A stretch of 64,000 nt of DNA from Odiellus spinosus (lineage: Eukaryota > Arthropoda > Arachnida > Opiliones > Phalangiidae): assembly GCA_963920705.1 (NCBI GenBank), contig OY987230.1:18811320-18875319 (forward strand), written 5' to 3'. Below the pieces are notes generated by a model. That model was not told the DNA's origin and did not search any database. It saw nothing but the letters and a program-made list of their open reading frames with translations. Below are positions 46,701 through 52,896 of the stretch, piece by piece. Both the position numbers and the translations under genes were made by a program. Numbering within the stretch: the stretch's first letter is position 1; each line of letters opens with the position of its first letter.

Positions 46701-47645
46701 GGCAACAGGCACGCTCTCTCTCCCTCTCTATCGCCGGTACCGAACGACGGTCGACACGCTTCCCAGGAACTCTTTTCTCGCTCGGGCGGCAAGCACACCG
46801 TCATCAACGGGACCGAATCGGGCGGTGGCGGCAACCCACCGGCCTTGCCCGTCAAGAAAGTTCCTCCGCCGCCCCCTCCGCGCACCACCAGTCGTTCCCC
46901 GTTAACCTCGCCCACCTCCTCGTACGGCACCACATCCATGCGCGACCCGGCCATCTACGGACACGTTCGTAGCTACTCGGAACCGGCCAAGAACAACCCC
47001 CAAGAACCCGTCATGCAGCGCGGTCTCTCCAGTCGGCAGGCTTCGAAAGAAGACGCCGAAAACGTCATAAAAACGAGCGCCATTAACGACGACTCTAGGC
47101 GAGACCAGCTATCGAGCAACAGCAGCAGCAGCGAGAGCGTCAATTCGCAAGAGGGGCTTCAATTGGCCATGCAGGGAGGCAGCAAGTCGGAGCGTAAAGC
47201 GGCCGCCGCCGCCCAGCAATCCGAGATGGAGGCCGCCAATAAGAAATCGGCTCCCTCGACGCCGCCGCGTTCTAGGCAGGAATTGCTCGAACAGCGACAC
47301 CAGGAACTTCTGCGCAAGCAAAAGCAGCTTCAGGAACAATACGCCAGGTTGCAACAATTGCAGCGGGGACAAGTTTTACAACGCTTTTCGCCGCCGCGCA
47401 TGGGCAGTTCCGCTCTCAGCGATTTGAAGAAGACTGGCAGCGAGAGCAACATCTTGTCCAAAACGGCTTTGAGCCTGACCCCGGCTTCCGGATCTTTAAC
47501 CCATTTGGCCATGACGGGCGTCGGCGGCGGTTCTCACGTCACGCTTAACGCGAAGTCTCCCGGATCCTTCGGCGGAGGTCCCAAAAACATCAGCCACGTC
47601 GCTCACTCCAACCAGGGAAAAGTTTTCGAAACGGACATCTTGTGA
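7577..47645 (+). CDS. SRCIN1-like: SRCIN1/KIAA1217 (CG32809-like) AIP3-domain coiled-coil protein, 20 exons, 5'-partial
   Basis: Twenty exons join in frame to 3600 nt (1199 residues plus stop): 7577-7757, 12761-12959, 14738-14888, 22210-22384, 24988-25089, 27677-27820, 28572-28869, 29278-29348, 31078-31134, 32198-32245, 33629-33709, 35345-35395, 37670-37771, 38198-38352, 38511-38629, 38706-38836, 38919-38994, 39059-39142, 39363-39468 and 46377-47645. Recognition rests on the AIP3-type block at about residues 61-145 (FLQYRSETKRALLP, RVYIHDPSKDMFYELEDL, SVLRIYEQD), the LEFMERQL-like helix with LTGLVQKAL, and coiled coils at about 560-745 and 1078-1109. Vertebrate relatives are scaffold proteins: SRCIN1 restrains Src through Csk, and KIAA1217/SKT acts in disc development. 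Insect orthologues are little studied. All introns are GT-AG except intron 4 (GC-AG). The start codon and N-terminus are not found. Proline-rich and SH3-type motifs fit an adaptor role, which is inference. Confidence 0.9.
7791..7905. mobile_element. Left-half remnant of the AGCTACGTTCACACTAG family
   Basis: The sequence begins AAGCTACGTTCACACTA and continues with AATCGATTTGAA, a CGTTTTAAGCGCC block and TTCACGCATCATCTT, all found in the copies at 4769 and 10335. The right half is absent. Confidence 0.6.
8735..9888. repeat. Minisatellite, 31-32 bp unit, about 36 copies
   Basis: The tandem unit is AAAAGCTCGTTCTCTATCAA followed by TTCCATGACCT (31 bp). Left copies vary at the ATGACC/CTGACC position. 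A degenerate stretch near 9430-9600 separates them from a block of seven nearly identical 32-bp copies (9630-9860) with GAGCTCGGTTCTC. There are no unique spacers, so this is not a CRISPR array. It lies in the first traced intron of the SRCIN1-like gene. Confidence 0.97.
10335..10693. mobile_element. MITE of the AGCTACGTTCACACTAG family, uninterrupted copy
   Basis: The ends AGCTACGTTCACACTAG and CTAGTATGAACGCGGCTT are inverted. The interior carries repeated AATCGATT motifs and GCGTCACGTGTTCACGCATT. This copy gives the empty-site reference for the nested insertion at 4880-5077. It also contains a small internal duplication of the AATCGATTTGAATTGAACC type. Confidence 0.8.
11270..11690. repeat. 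Degenerate tandem repeat, about 150-bp unit, roughly 2.5 copies
   Basis: Two units starting near 11369 and 11520 share CATAGCAAAATTTC, TTGAAGTAATATTGAGAGA, GCTTAGCGGAGTTT and a GTTGATTGGTCGAAG block at a spacing of about 151 bp. A partial third unit precedes them from about 11270 (GGCTTAGCGGCGTTTT, GTTGATTGGTTGAAG). No coding content is recognised. Confidence 0.75.
12335..12550. repeat. Dispersed repeat family C, copy 1
   Basis: About 210 bp resemble 57868-58075 in the same orientation: CTTATTATAAAATAA, CTTGGAAACG, ATAAAAG, GCCGTTAAATAGAACCCGTTT and TTTTTTCAAGG. Internal repeats are AACCTTGAAA/TTTCAAGGTT and CCGTTAAA twice. Open frames on both strands here are not conserved genes. The class is unknown. 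Confidence 0.7.
12761..12959 (+). CDS. SRCIN1-like exon 2: first part of the AIP3-type domain
   Basis: It encodes GLVFLQYRSETKRALLPNEI onward through VKALFVRSFPKQLTMEYL to FYELEDL, the most conserved block of the family (residues about 61-126 of the partial protein). The acceptor is CATCACGCAG|GTTTGG; the donor is TTGAG|GTAATC. It enters in phase 1 and leaves in phase 2, and the shared codons complete Gly and Arg correctly. Codons are markedly GC-richer than the flanking introns. Confidence 0.95.
14161..14302. mobile_element. Small MITE with about 34-bp inverted ends
   Basis: GACTAATCAAAAGACTCCC followed by TTTGTACCTTTGGCTT at the left is mirrored by AAGCCAAAGGTACAAGGG and GTCTTTTTATTAGTC at the right, around a centre containing GCAGCACGTGTCGCGAGG. 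A partial relative (CTCACGAGGATTTAATTAA, CCTTGTACCT) lies near 17670-17705. Confidence 0.75.
14738..14888 (+). CDS. SRCIN1-like exon 3: end of AIP3-type domain and acidic linker
   Basis: It encodes RDIRDRSVLRIYEQD, completing the AIP3-type block, then a Gly/Asn stretch and an acidic segment (EMSYFSEPEFDSEYQ) ending HIHRAK. The acceptor is TTGGCTTAG|GGACAT; the donor is GCAAAG|GTCAGT. It enters in phase 2 and leaves in phase 0, so the next intron lies between codons. Confidence 0.93.
18061..18249 (+). CDS. Candidate alternative first exon (unproven)
   Basis: Inside the 7.3-kb intron 3, an ATG opens 62 codons starting MSDQRRFWRGISIDG, rich in Ser/Arg (SSIRRSNSQS, STLRRRFSD). The hydrophobic tail CSIMLLSFGF looks like intron read-through. 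A possible donor after Cys-Leu (CTG|GTCTGT) is in phase 0, which matches the phase-0 acceptor of exon 4 at 22210. Base composition is less AT-rich than nearby sequence. No homologue is recognised. It could equally be a chance frame. Confidence 0.25.
   Translation: MSDQRRFWRGISIDGVQAPVTSSIRRSNSQSLPTQSGDGGSTLRRRFSDCLVCSIMLLSFGF
19616..20073. mobile_element. MITE of the AGCTACGTTCACACTAG family with a nested short MITE
   Basis: The left end AGCTACGGTCACACTAG and a right end CTAGTATGAACTG match the copies at 4769 and 10335. It is split by the element at 19813-19995, whose own ends resemble those of its host, so a related family member has inserted into an older copy. Confidence 0.75.
19813..19995. 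mobile_element. Nested short MITE of the ACGTTCACACTA family
   Basis: The ends AAGCTGCGTTCACACTAG and AAGTGTGAACGTAGCT are inverted, and the arms contain TTTGAAACCGTTTTGAA and TTCGAAACGGTTTGAAA. Copies lie at 4614, 7303 and 40557. Confidence 0.75.
22210..22384 (+). CDS. SRCIN1-like exon 4, followed by a GC donor
   Basis: It encodes GSKSAAPAPLPQPQSSNYYG onward, a Pro/Ser-rich linker ending RPKSQPIPP plus the first base of a Gly codon. The acceptor is TTAATTCCAG|GGGTCT. The donor is CCTG|GCAAGTA, a GC donor: using the GT four bases later shifts the next exon into a frame that stops within about 20 codons, whereas the GC site joins it correctly. It enters in phase 0 and leaves in phase 1. Confidence 0.9.
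22684..23090. mobile_element. hAT-like MITE with GGTTCCCAACC-type ends
   Basis: The left end CAGTAGTGGTTCCCAACCG is mirrored by the right end GGTAGGGAACCATTG. The GTGGTTCCCAACC terminus is characteristic of widespread non-autonomous hAT elements in animals. It lies in intron 4. The 97-codon open frame inside has no recognisable product. Confidence 0.65.
23956..24306. mobile_element. Foldback MITE, about 40-bp inverted ends
   Basis: The left arm contains GATGAAACCCTCCTTTTGAAG with CTCTAGCAGAAG outside it. The right arm is its inverse: GACTTCAAATGAGGGTTTCATC then TACTTCTGACTCTAG. A second internal pair is CTCTCTGTATGGGT and ACCCATACAGAGAG. The elements fold into a long hairpin; no gene is present. 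Confidence 0.75.
24988..25089 (+). CDS. SRCIN1-like exon 5 (phase 1-1, 102 nt)
   Basis: It encodes GYVQTLPRGMHLTSYTPSPP then SPPEKRPMDLLTPPG, a proline-rich linker. The acceptor is TTTTTTCTTAG|GCTACG; the donor is CCGG|GTAAGA. It is symmetric (enters and leaves in phase 1) and a multiple of three, so skipping it would keep the frame. Confidence 0.9.
25200..27676. other. Intron 5, AT-rich, no gene found
   Basis: Intron 5 spans 25090-27676. It holds a C run followed by an A run near 25277-25302 and a 36-base T homopolymer at 27497-27532, about 145 bp upstream of exon 6. I see no further exon or well-formed inverted-repeat element. Confidence 0.6.
27677..27820 (+). CDS. SRCIN1-like exon 6 (phase 1-1, 144 nt)
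   Basis: It encodes GAGQPPPKPQRSFQQSVPP, then a basic MSKGMRST and PPPTGPPPSIPSPRSGQPRT. PPPKPQR is a good SH3-ligand-like motif, consistent with scaffold function in this family. The acceptor is AATGTCCAG|GAGCCG; the donor is TTTAG|GTGAGA. It is symmetric and a multiple of three. Confidence 0.92.
   Translation, partial: EPANLLPSPNDLSSSRCLQCPRACDRPLPQLDLPLPYLPRDPDNREL
28572..28869 (+). CDS. SRCIN1-like exon 7: PER(R) repeat exon
   Basis: It encodes about 99 residues built round five repeats: TTPERPYS, TSPERRYE, SSPERRTH, SSPERRLD and GAPERVYG, spaced 10-30 residues. Tyr and Ser/Thr-Pro are frequent, suggesting phosphorylation sites (inference). It ends GSVTPIIDEEA. The acceptor is GTGTATATAG|AACGAC; the donor is GCCAG|GTGAGA. 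It enters in phase 1 and leaves in phase 2. Confidence 0.93.
28932..29004. mobile_element. Tiny inverted-repeat element in intron 7
   Basis: GGCTGCGTTCA at the left and TGAACGCAGCC at the right bracket about 50 bp with no further symmetry. The ends resemble those of the ACGTTCACACTA families. It may be a heavily deleted copy. Confidence 0.5.
29278..29348 (+). CDS. SRCIN1-like exon 8, with possible long alternative form to 29563
   Basis: It encodes RLRVEFMERQLASLTGLVQK then ALAA, the conserved short helix of the family. The donor GCAG|GTATTA leaves in phase 1, matching exon 9. If the donor is not used, the frame stays open for 71 more codons to a stop at 29561-29563. That extension is proline- and serine-rich (NKPPKPLPPPRSKTPRE) and coding-like in composition, so a truncated isoform is plausible. 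A weaker donor within the extension (near 29545) would also keep phase 1. Confidence 0.85.
31078..31134 (+). CDS. SRCIN1-like exon 9 (phase 1-1, 57 nt)
   Basis: It encodes DDNLSEGKSSKSSSSTSIA, a serine-rich acidic piece. The acceptor is CTACTTTCCAG|ATGACA; the donor is CGCAG|GTTTGT. It is the first of five consecutive symmetric small exons. A small exon like this would be missed by a length-filtered gene finder. Confidence 0.8.
32198..32245 (+). CDS. SRCIN1-like exon 10 (phase 1-1, 48 nt)
   Basis: It encodes EDGRETDAETARQNFK, a charged 16-residue piece. The acceptor is CAATTAACCAG|AGGATG; the donor is TTTCAAAG|GTGCTC. Both sites are good and the phase fits exons 9 and 11. It is below the size of most ORF scans. 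Confidence 0.75.
33240..33345. mobile_element. Partial copy of the GCGTCCTCTAACGG MITE family
   Basis: CAAGCGTCCTCTAACGGCC and AAACAGTG, then TATTCTTTATC and GCAGACGCGTACATGA, match the full element at 40050-40215. A second partial copy lies at about 36600-36715. The inverted right end is missing here. Confidence 0.55.
33629..33709 (+). CDS. SRCIN1-like exon 11 (phase 1-1, 81 nt)
   Basis: It encodes EEKSVSFSDETTTVGSPVQK then HHTPQST. A KSVSFSDE-type motif is typical of this family's linker. The acceptor is CATCTTGCAG|AGGAAA; the donor is CCACAG|GTGATT. It is symmetric. Confidence 0.88.
34805..34987. mobile_element. Small MITE with AAACCATTGGCTCC ends
   Basis: The left end TAAACCATTGGCTCC and right end GGAGCCAATGGTTTT are inverted. 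The interior contains CAACACTAGTG and an ACACTGACACTGTTA stretch. It lies in intron 11, with no coding capacity. Confidence 0.65.
35345..35395 (+). CDS. SRCIN1-like exon 12 (phase 1-1, 51 nt)
   Basis: It encodes ERPAKPAIKSISRSSTS, a basic serine-rich piece. The acceptor is TGATTATTATAG|AACGGC; the donor is CTTCAG|GTACTA. It is symmetric and below usual ORF size limits. Confidence 0.8.
36600..36715. mobile_element. Partial copy of the GCGTCCTCTAACGG MITE family
   Basis: CATTCATAAGCGTCCTCTAACGG and CAAACAGTG match the left end of the element at 40050-40215; the body is diverged (GTGAACAGGCAGATGCGC). No right end is recognised. Confidence 0.5.
37670..37771 (+). CDS. SRCIN1-like exon 13 (phase 1-1, 102 nt)
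   Basis: It encodes ERENRAPSGKPAPPPKPASL then SSSSTERYASSPSK, proline- and serine-rich. The acceptor is GTAATCGTAACAG|AGCGCG. The donor is CTAAAG|GTTATT. If it is not spliced, the frame stops after two more codons (Gly-Tyr-stop at 37777-37779), which would give a short isoform ending before the coiled-coil core. Confidence 0.85.
38198..38352 (+). CDS. SRCIN1-like exon 14: start of coiled-coil core
   Basis: It encodes ELHLSPELYSQLRHLRKQTK, then LRLEVRNLRRMAQAQAV and ETVRDTCYKIK, a heptad-like amphipathic helix. The acceptor is GTTTCTACAG|AGCTTC; the donor is ATTAAG|GTACAT. It enters in phase 1 and leaves in phase 0. The open frame continues upstream of the acceptor, so a slightly earlier acceptor cannot be excluded. 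Confidence 0.9.
38511..38629 (+). CDS. SRCIN1-like exon 15
   Basis: It encodes VMLASIQGGEDHNVCAERLR then REEDLYRQDVTRLEKDL, continuing the helical region. The acceptor is ATTTTCTACAG|GTTATG; the donor is TTGGC|GTAAGT. It enters in phase 0 and leaves in phase 2. The flanking introns are only 158 and 76 bp. Confidence 0.93.
38706..38836 (+). CDS. SRCIN1-like exon 16
   Basis: It encodes AELESQVEELRSNVINRRCR then VNMSDVESMALVLSRASKT and VADLK, a conserved coiled-coil stretch of the family. The acceptor is TTCAATCAG|GGAACT; the donor is CTCAAAG|GTATTT. It enters in phase 2 and leaves in phase 1. Confidence 0.94.
38919..38994 (+). CDS. SRCIN1-like exon 17
   Basis: It encodes ARFPSLQESLKSVMAAEMEV then VVREEK. 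The acceptor is TATCAATTCAG|CTCGTT; the donor is GAAAA|GTATGA. It enters in phase 1 and leaves in phase 2. The next intron is only 64 bp. Confidence 0.93.
39059..39142 (+). CDS. SRCIN1-like exon 18
   Basis: It encodes KFLKEEPERLENALRRCKKL then TGTLVTLKR, the last helix of the core. The acceptor is TTTGTTTCCAG|ATTCCT; the donor is AAAAG|GTAAGC. It enters and leaves in phase 2. Confidence 0.93.
39363..39468 (+). CDS. SRCIN1-like exon 19
   Basis: It encodes LASVQEQRHTTGHHPPEKSQ then SADGPHSDGEAHSVR, a polar, histidine-rich linker. The acceptor is ATACGTATCAG|GTTGGC; the donor is GTCCGG|GTAAGT. It enters in phase 2 and leaves in phase 0, matching the last exon 6.9 kb downstream. Confidence 0.88.
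40050..40215. mobile_element. MITE of the GCGTCCTCTAACGG family, complete copy
   Basis: The left end CCTGGCTTTCGTAAACGTCC then TCTAACGGTAAACAGTGG is mirrored by CCACTGTTTGCCATTAGTGG and ACGCTTATGAATGCCAGG. Both ends, about 38 bp, are intact. Partial relatives are at 33240 and 36600. Confidence 0.8.
40557..40712. mobile_element. Short MITE of the ACGTTCACACTA family
   Basis: The ends AAGCTACGTTCACATTAAG and CAAGTGTGAACGCGACTT are inverted, with TTTTAAACCATTTTCAAACTG and AAACTGTTTCAAAG subterminal arms. Confidence 0.75.
41201..41522. mobile_element. MITE family A, copy 2
   Basis: The ends CATAGAAGTAAACAACACCC and GTTGTTTACTTTTATG match copy 1 at 2545-2889. The interiors align along most of their length with scattered substitutions and a shorter G tract, so the two copies are old. 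Confidence 0.85.
45187..45512. mobile_element. Foldback MITE in intron 19
   Basis: The left arm has TGTCAAATATGACTTCCTCC and TCCTGGTTCAAACGATGAGG; the right arm has GCCTCATCCGAACCAGG, ACGGAGG and GTCATTGACA. Open frames on both strands inside are not supported as genes. Confidence 0.6.
46377..47645 (+). CDS. SRCIN1-like exon 20 (terminal, 1269 nt)
   Basis: It encodes the last 422 residues. Features in order: TIDSNPHTVIHVPPDG; a LDALLDELQTF helix; Ser/Gly/Pro-rich linkers; a polyproline motif KKVPPPPPPRTTSRSP; a Ser-rich block; an Ala/Gln block; a coiled coil (RQELLEQRHQELLRKQKQLQ onward, about residues 1078-1109); Gly-rich repeats; and the C-terminus KVFETDIL, whose last residues resemble a class III PDZ ligand (inference). 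The acceptor is GCTTTTCAG|ACCATC. The exon is strikingly GC-rich, with long frames in other registers that are shadows. Confidence 0.95.
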   Translation, partial: TIDSNPHTVIHVPPDGHQRAVSRTENALDALLDELQTFTKPGDPKRDSTASLASALSQQRRAPSYSSGGGGTDSPVRAPSQTFAPPIQPKPGSGAAQTLPGKLRVTDPGNRHALSPSLSPVPNDGRHASQELFSRSGGKHTVINGTESGGGGNPPALPVKKVPPPPPPRTTSRSPLTSPTSSYGTTSMRDPAIYGHVRSYSEPAKNNPQEPVMQRGLSSRQASKEDAENVIKTSAINDDSRRDQLSSNSSSSESVNSQEGLQLAMQGGSKSERKAAAAAQQSEMEAANKKSAPSTPPRSRQELLEQRHQELLRKQKQLQEQYARLQQLQRGQVLQRFSPPRMGSSALSDLKKTGSESNILSKTALSLTPASGSLTHLAMTGVGGGSHVTLNAKSPGSFGGGPKNISHVAHSNQGKVFETDIL

Positions 47646-50600
47646 GATAGCGCGCGTCCGATCCTTCAATCTCGACGCCAGGCTCGAGGCCCTTAAATAG
47701 CAGCTGAAGAAAAAGATACCGAGAGAGAGAAAGTTTTCGAAAGATCGAAGGGCCCCCGTCCGACGAATATACCCGAGAGTTAAACCGCCGTCAATGCCGG
47801 CTCTTTCTTATATTAAAATCAAATTCCAACAAAAAATAATAATAATTTTTGAAATTTAAATAAACCGATGGGGCCCGTTCTAATTAAAACCTCTCACAGT
47901 GCTAAAACGAATGCAATTTTGTCAATCAACGGGTCGTAATGGCTAAACGACGGACGCGTCCTCCAAGAACCGATAAATTAAAACGAACATCTTCGAGTTT
48001 CAATTAATCCAAAAAGTTTAATTCTTATAGAAAGATATCGGCGAATGAAATTCGTACATAAAAAACAAACTTTATCGAATATATTTAATAATGGAGAGAA
48101 AGAGAGAGCGAGAGAGAGAATAGTGAATGCGAAAAATATTATCCATACAACATGCTCAACCTAATTCCTAGTATAAAACCGTAAAGCCAACACGAGTCAG
48201 AAACCAAATTTTAAAAAGAAAAATAAATTGGGGAAAAAAAAAAAAAAAATTAACGCTTTAGCGCGTTCGAACCCAGGAGATGGTGAAGAAGTTTTCGTCA
48301 ACTTTTTATTTCAATTATATACTTTCATTAGAAAAAAAAAAAAAAAAAACGATTAACAAAAGAAGCGAAAGAGAAAAATTATAAATTATATATAAATATT
48401 ATAAATATTTAGGTGCTCTACTAATTAGTTAAATTGGAAAAGATAAAAACGCTATCATTACATCTGCTCAGTCTAATCGTGTCAAATTCAAGTAAAAAAA
48501 AAAAAAATTACCAAACTTTTCTTCAATCGCGATAAACCCATTTTATCGTTTAATAATTTTTACTCTTTAAGAAAATACCGGACAAAACCGTGATGTTTTA
48601 AAATAATAAACTAATCAATTCCCCCTCATAGGTAAAACAAAAAAAAAAAAAACTGGTTAACCACTAACGCGGAGTCTTCCTTTTTGAAAACTTTAAACTA
48701 TTAAGTTTCCATATTCATTCCCGTCTCAAATTAAAACGTAATTGTCTTTAACAAAGAATCCAAAAATACAAAAACTAAGGCTGTTTCTTCTATAATGATT
48801 TAACCAACCGTTTTTAAACCATAAAAGCTTTAAAAAAAAAAATAAATAACCTTAGGTGCTACGAAAATTCATTTCCTTTAACGATTAAATGGTAAAGCGT
48901 AAATTAATAATAATAAGAAGAGAACTTAACAAAAATCTTATTCAGGCTCTTTTTTATATAAAAACAAAAATCGGTAGGTCTATACGTAATTATTCATAAA
49001 CGGAAAATAATATAACCGAAACAAAATAATATCCTTTAATTCTAAGTAAAGGGACCCAAGTGCCAACAACACGAGATTACGTGCAGGGTAAACCGCCGTG
49101 TGCCATTTTATTGAGAAAACAAAATACCCTTTTCACCTGAAATAAAGTTACAAAACAACTCGAAAAATGTTGCCGTTTCTCTCTAGACAAAAATAACCTA
49201 ATCGTCAACTTCGTTTGAAATGATTAATATCGGAAAACATTCTTCAAAAAATACTCGAATGCTTCGCTTCTTTCAAATCTCAATTGTTAAATAAAAGTAG
49301 CGAAACAAAATCGACGTAAAATATATAAAAATTTTGAGTAATTATCGGAGACAAATTTAGAAATGGAATTTTATAATTATAAAATTAGATTCACGCGTTA
49401 GAAGCTCGCTAGAAAAGTTTAAAAAATAAAATTTATCTATTTTTTGGTCACTAGTTCCAGAAATTAGAATAATTTTAATTAATAGAAACATTTTTGGTAA
49501 CGATCGAATAGTTATTCAAACAAAAGATGGAGCTGCTTGCTTTTGAAGGCTTAAGTTGTTCCCAAAATGTTTAATATGACTGGCTCATCTTGTTTGAACT
49601 TTTATTTCGAGCTTTTATTAGCAAACAAAATTACACTCAATTCTTTCGAAGTTGATGAAAATCTAAAATAATTCTGCAAAACGACAATTTTTCGTAATTT
49701 TTGGATTCATTTCATAATTAAATACATTACATAACACGTTTTTATTAAATAATGGGGTATTATTATTATTACCACAATAACTGTATTTTAAAACAAGAAA
49801 ACAAAAAAAAAAATACTCGTTCTAGTGTTAAATATATTTAAAAAAAATAGATATTAGGTAAATAAAACAAAATAAATCGTAAAAAAAAAAGTTAAATAAA
49901 AATAAAACCACACCAAGAAACAACACTTTAACTCGGCGCAAATTTTGTACTGGTTTTTAAGAAAGAATTCGTAAAAATTCCAAAAAAAAAAATCCTCAAG
50001 TTAAATTAAATATACAATTAAATGGGATATTAAAAATTAACCGCGTTTGAAAAAGAGGAAATAAAAAATGAGATAAAAGTTGTTAAATATTTAAAAATGT
50101 TTCAACGGATGCCGAGTTAAAAAAAAATGTCATTAATGTGGGATACGTTTAGTTAAATTCTTCTAAAAAAAACCTTTTTCTAAAATGAAAAACGACGCCC
50201 CCATCCTGCCATTCAATTAATTTTAAAATTATTATTATAATTTAATAATCTTGTTGTTCCAAGTCTATTAAAGGCGAAAATTATTAATTATTATTATTAT
50301 TATAGCATTTGTCTTTCATAACTGTACAAAAGAATTTAAGAGAAAAAGAGATAAAGCTTAGAAGCTACAAGCTGGTACTTGTTAAATTATTTCGCGCGTA
50401 GAGTAAAGCGTAAAAAAAAACAAAAAACCCACAGGTTGGAAACAGTATTGTGTCCGGTCCTGCTCTCCCCCTTTAAATAAAACCACCCATGTTCCTATAA
50501 AGATGAGAATGAAAGATTAAAAAAAAAATAAAGTAAAAAAGATTAAGACAACTTTAAAAAAAAAAAAAAAAAAATCCCATAATTCTGAAATAATTTAAAT

Positions 50601-51726
50601 TTTATTTAAATGTATGGCCTAGGTGCCGTTCCTCTGTCTTGGGTGGTTGTAACAGTTGTTAATGACGAAAATAAAACAACATTTGAATCCTATTCAGCTT
50701 AACATCCGTACTTTATCGAAGTCATCAAGGTTTTGGACTCAAATCATTAAATTCTGAAGCAGTAAATATACCGTAATTAAGAGTGAAGAAATCTACATAA
50801 TTAAATCAAATATGTATTTTATTCCAACTAGATGGGCTCACCCTACCTCCCCCTCGTTTTACTTGTGATCAGAAGTAAATATGAAGAAGTAGATAAGACC
50901 GCCCCCCTACACTTAAACTAGTTGGAGACGTTCCTTGCACCTAAAATACAGATCGTGCCTCAAAAGTTAGAATTTTTGGCGGGAAATCGCGGAGTCAACC
51001 ACAGAATCAGTTAAGCAAAGGTAGATAAAACATCGCCGCCACGGCGCCACTGGGCATGAGCTCATCATCCCCGTTTACATATCTGATTGGGTTGCCTACC
51101 CCCTTTGGAGGGGGTCAAAATAAATGAGAGGTCAATTAAAAGGAGCTAAAAACATGGAAGTGAGGTCTCCCAAAAAAAGTCTAGGATTTATTTCCAAAAC
51201 CATTCCACCCACCCATGTAGGCTTAAAACACTGCAAATTTAAAAAAAAAAAAAAAATACAAAAAATGTAAAAAAATATTCTTTATTTTTAATTACAGGAA
51301 TAAGAAAAGTTCATTTTCGATCCAGCAACCTGAAAACCAAGTTTGCGATAGGGTTTAAAATATTTAAACTCACCAAAATTGAAGCAGCCAGTTTTTTTTT
51401 TTTCCAAAAGGTAAGTCTTTTAATGAAAATCACTGTTTATTAAGGTTAATAATATTTTTTTCTTAAAATAATATTAGGGTTTACATTGAACATTATTTTT
51501 TATTAATAAGGATACTTTTATCGCAAATGTTCATAATTTTCCAGTCGTTCTTCGTGAAACGAGATATTTGTCAAGTTCAATTATAATATTGGGCTCCTAA
51601 AACAACGGCAAATTAATAATAGTGAAAACATATAGGGAAGTTTTAAATATACTTAAGTTTTCTTGCGTAATTTCACTTCAGGATTTGCTGGTGTTATCTG
51701 CAAGATATTGTTTTAATTTATTACGC
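47646..51726. other. Probable 3'UTR of the SRCIN1-like gene and intergenic tract
   Basis: After the TGA, an AATAAA occurs at 47859-47864, about 215 nt downstream, and many more AATAAA-like sites follow in A-rich sequence. The tract is low-complexity, with A runs near 48236, 48332, 48490, 48642 and 50557. No coding frame is supported. A repeat (family B, copy 2) lies at about 50993-51137. The true polyadenylation site cannot be chosen from sequence alone. Confidence 0.5.
50993..51137. mobile_element. MITE family B, copy 2 (left end lost)
   Basis: GTCAACCACAGAATCAGTTAAGC, ACATCGCCGCC and a CATGAGCTCATCATCCCC stretch match the interior of the copy at 6488-6632. The right end CCCCCTTTGGAGGGGGTCAA then AATAAATGAGAGGTC is the inverse of that copy's left end. 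No matching left terminus is visible. Confidence 0.6.
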
Positions 51727-52896
51727 CTAGATTTTACTCTCCACCCCAATATGACAGTCTGGCATCTCCCAATTAATAAAATTAATTATAATTACACTGA
51801 GTATTTTCTCCGAAATTCTTTTCCGAGTTGCCAAGATGGATTTGGTTTCAAGAATTTCTTTTCGATTTGTTATTTGTCTGGGAACTAAATTTCTTCCCGT
51901 TGTTTTGTAGACTAGTTTCTTTTTTACCGAACTATTAAGGTGATTTGTAGCTTCTTCACTTTGTACCGTATATTCTTTACCAGCCCAAATATAAGTCTCC
52001 TCGGGGTTATTAGGTTTAGGTTGTACACTTTCGCTTTCTGTTATCGAAGATGCTATATTTGCCATAATAGGTCCTATTAAATTGGAACTAGTTGTTGCTT
52101 CGGGTTGTATCGTATGATGAGACTCGGTAGACGATGTTTGAAGAGTATTTGAAGGTTTAGGATTCGATTTAGGAACATATTTACCGAAAGATCCGGGATT
52201 TTTTACTATGAAAGTTTTAAAATATAAATTTTTATAAAACAAATGATTTTTAGAGGAATTTGTACTCATTTTAATTCTAGCAGCAACAATCCGTTTTCTT
52301 TCGTTTATTTTTGCTCTCGTTTCGTGGATAGACTCGCATTCTGGAGCGTAACATACGTGTAATAGTCCACCAAAAAAAGACCTATCGTCCAATTGTTTCT
52401 TTGAGACTCTAGGTGAGTAAAAATAATTTTGGTTTATAAAATAAACTTTTGAAATTGTAAAATTTAGAGACCTAGCTTCCTGAATTTTTTGGTATTTAAC
52501 GAGATATACTTCAGTAAAATCCTCTCTGGGATAATCGGGAATTCTTATAAAAAATTCTACTTTGCCAAAAGTTTCACATAGTTTTTGTAGTTCTTCGGAT
52601 ATGTCGATCGCTGGTACATTTTGCACAAGAATGTAATACGATTCTTGGCTAATAGCGTAAACCTATTTTATAATTTAGTGCAAAATTTATTTTACATTAA
52701 AAATAGATTTTAATTAAAGCCTAAAAATGGGGGGGGGGGGGGACTTTACTTTGACAGCGGTATCTTTTCTCCCTTGTCTATATTTTGCTCTGTTAGTGCA
52801 AATTGCAGCTTTTAAATGATGTGGATGTTGTTTAACGTGTCTTCCTTCTTTTAAATTGAACGTTGAACAACTTGGGAAAGCGAACTTATTATCCAT
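51727..52896 (-). CDS. RBM48: RNA-binding protein 48 (RBM48), 3 exons
   Basis: The exons (minus strand) are 52896-52750, 52662-52472 and 52408-51727: 1020 nt, 339 residues. Introns are 87 and 63 bp, both GT-AG. The N-terminus MDNKFAFPSC leads to the family motif CTNRAKYRQGRKDTAVKVYA, then an RRM-like domain with YYILVQNVPAI, YPREDFTEVYLVKYQKIQEA and RSFFGGLLHVCYAPECES. A NLIGPIMANI motif near the C-terminus matches the conserved IGP-type segment of the human protein (367 aa). RBM48 works with ARMC7 in the minor (U12-type) spliceosome. The second intron has no in-frame stop, so the ORF reads through it. The last ~40 residues match nothing I recognise and may be variable. It is divergent from ZC3H10. 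Confidence 0.93.

Noticed and set aside
46386-47512. Several minus-strand frames of 60-108 codons opposite the last exon
   Set aside because: They are shadows of a GC-rich coding exon in other frames.
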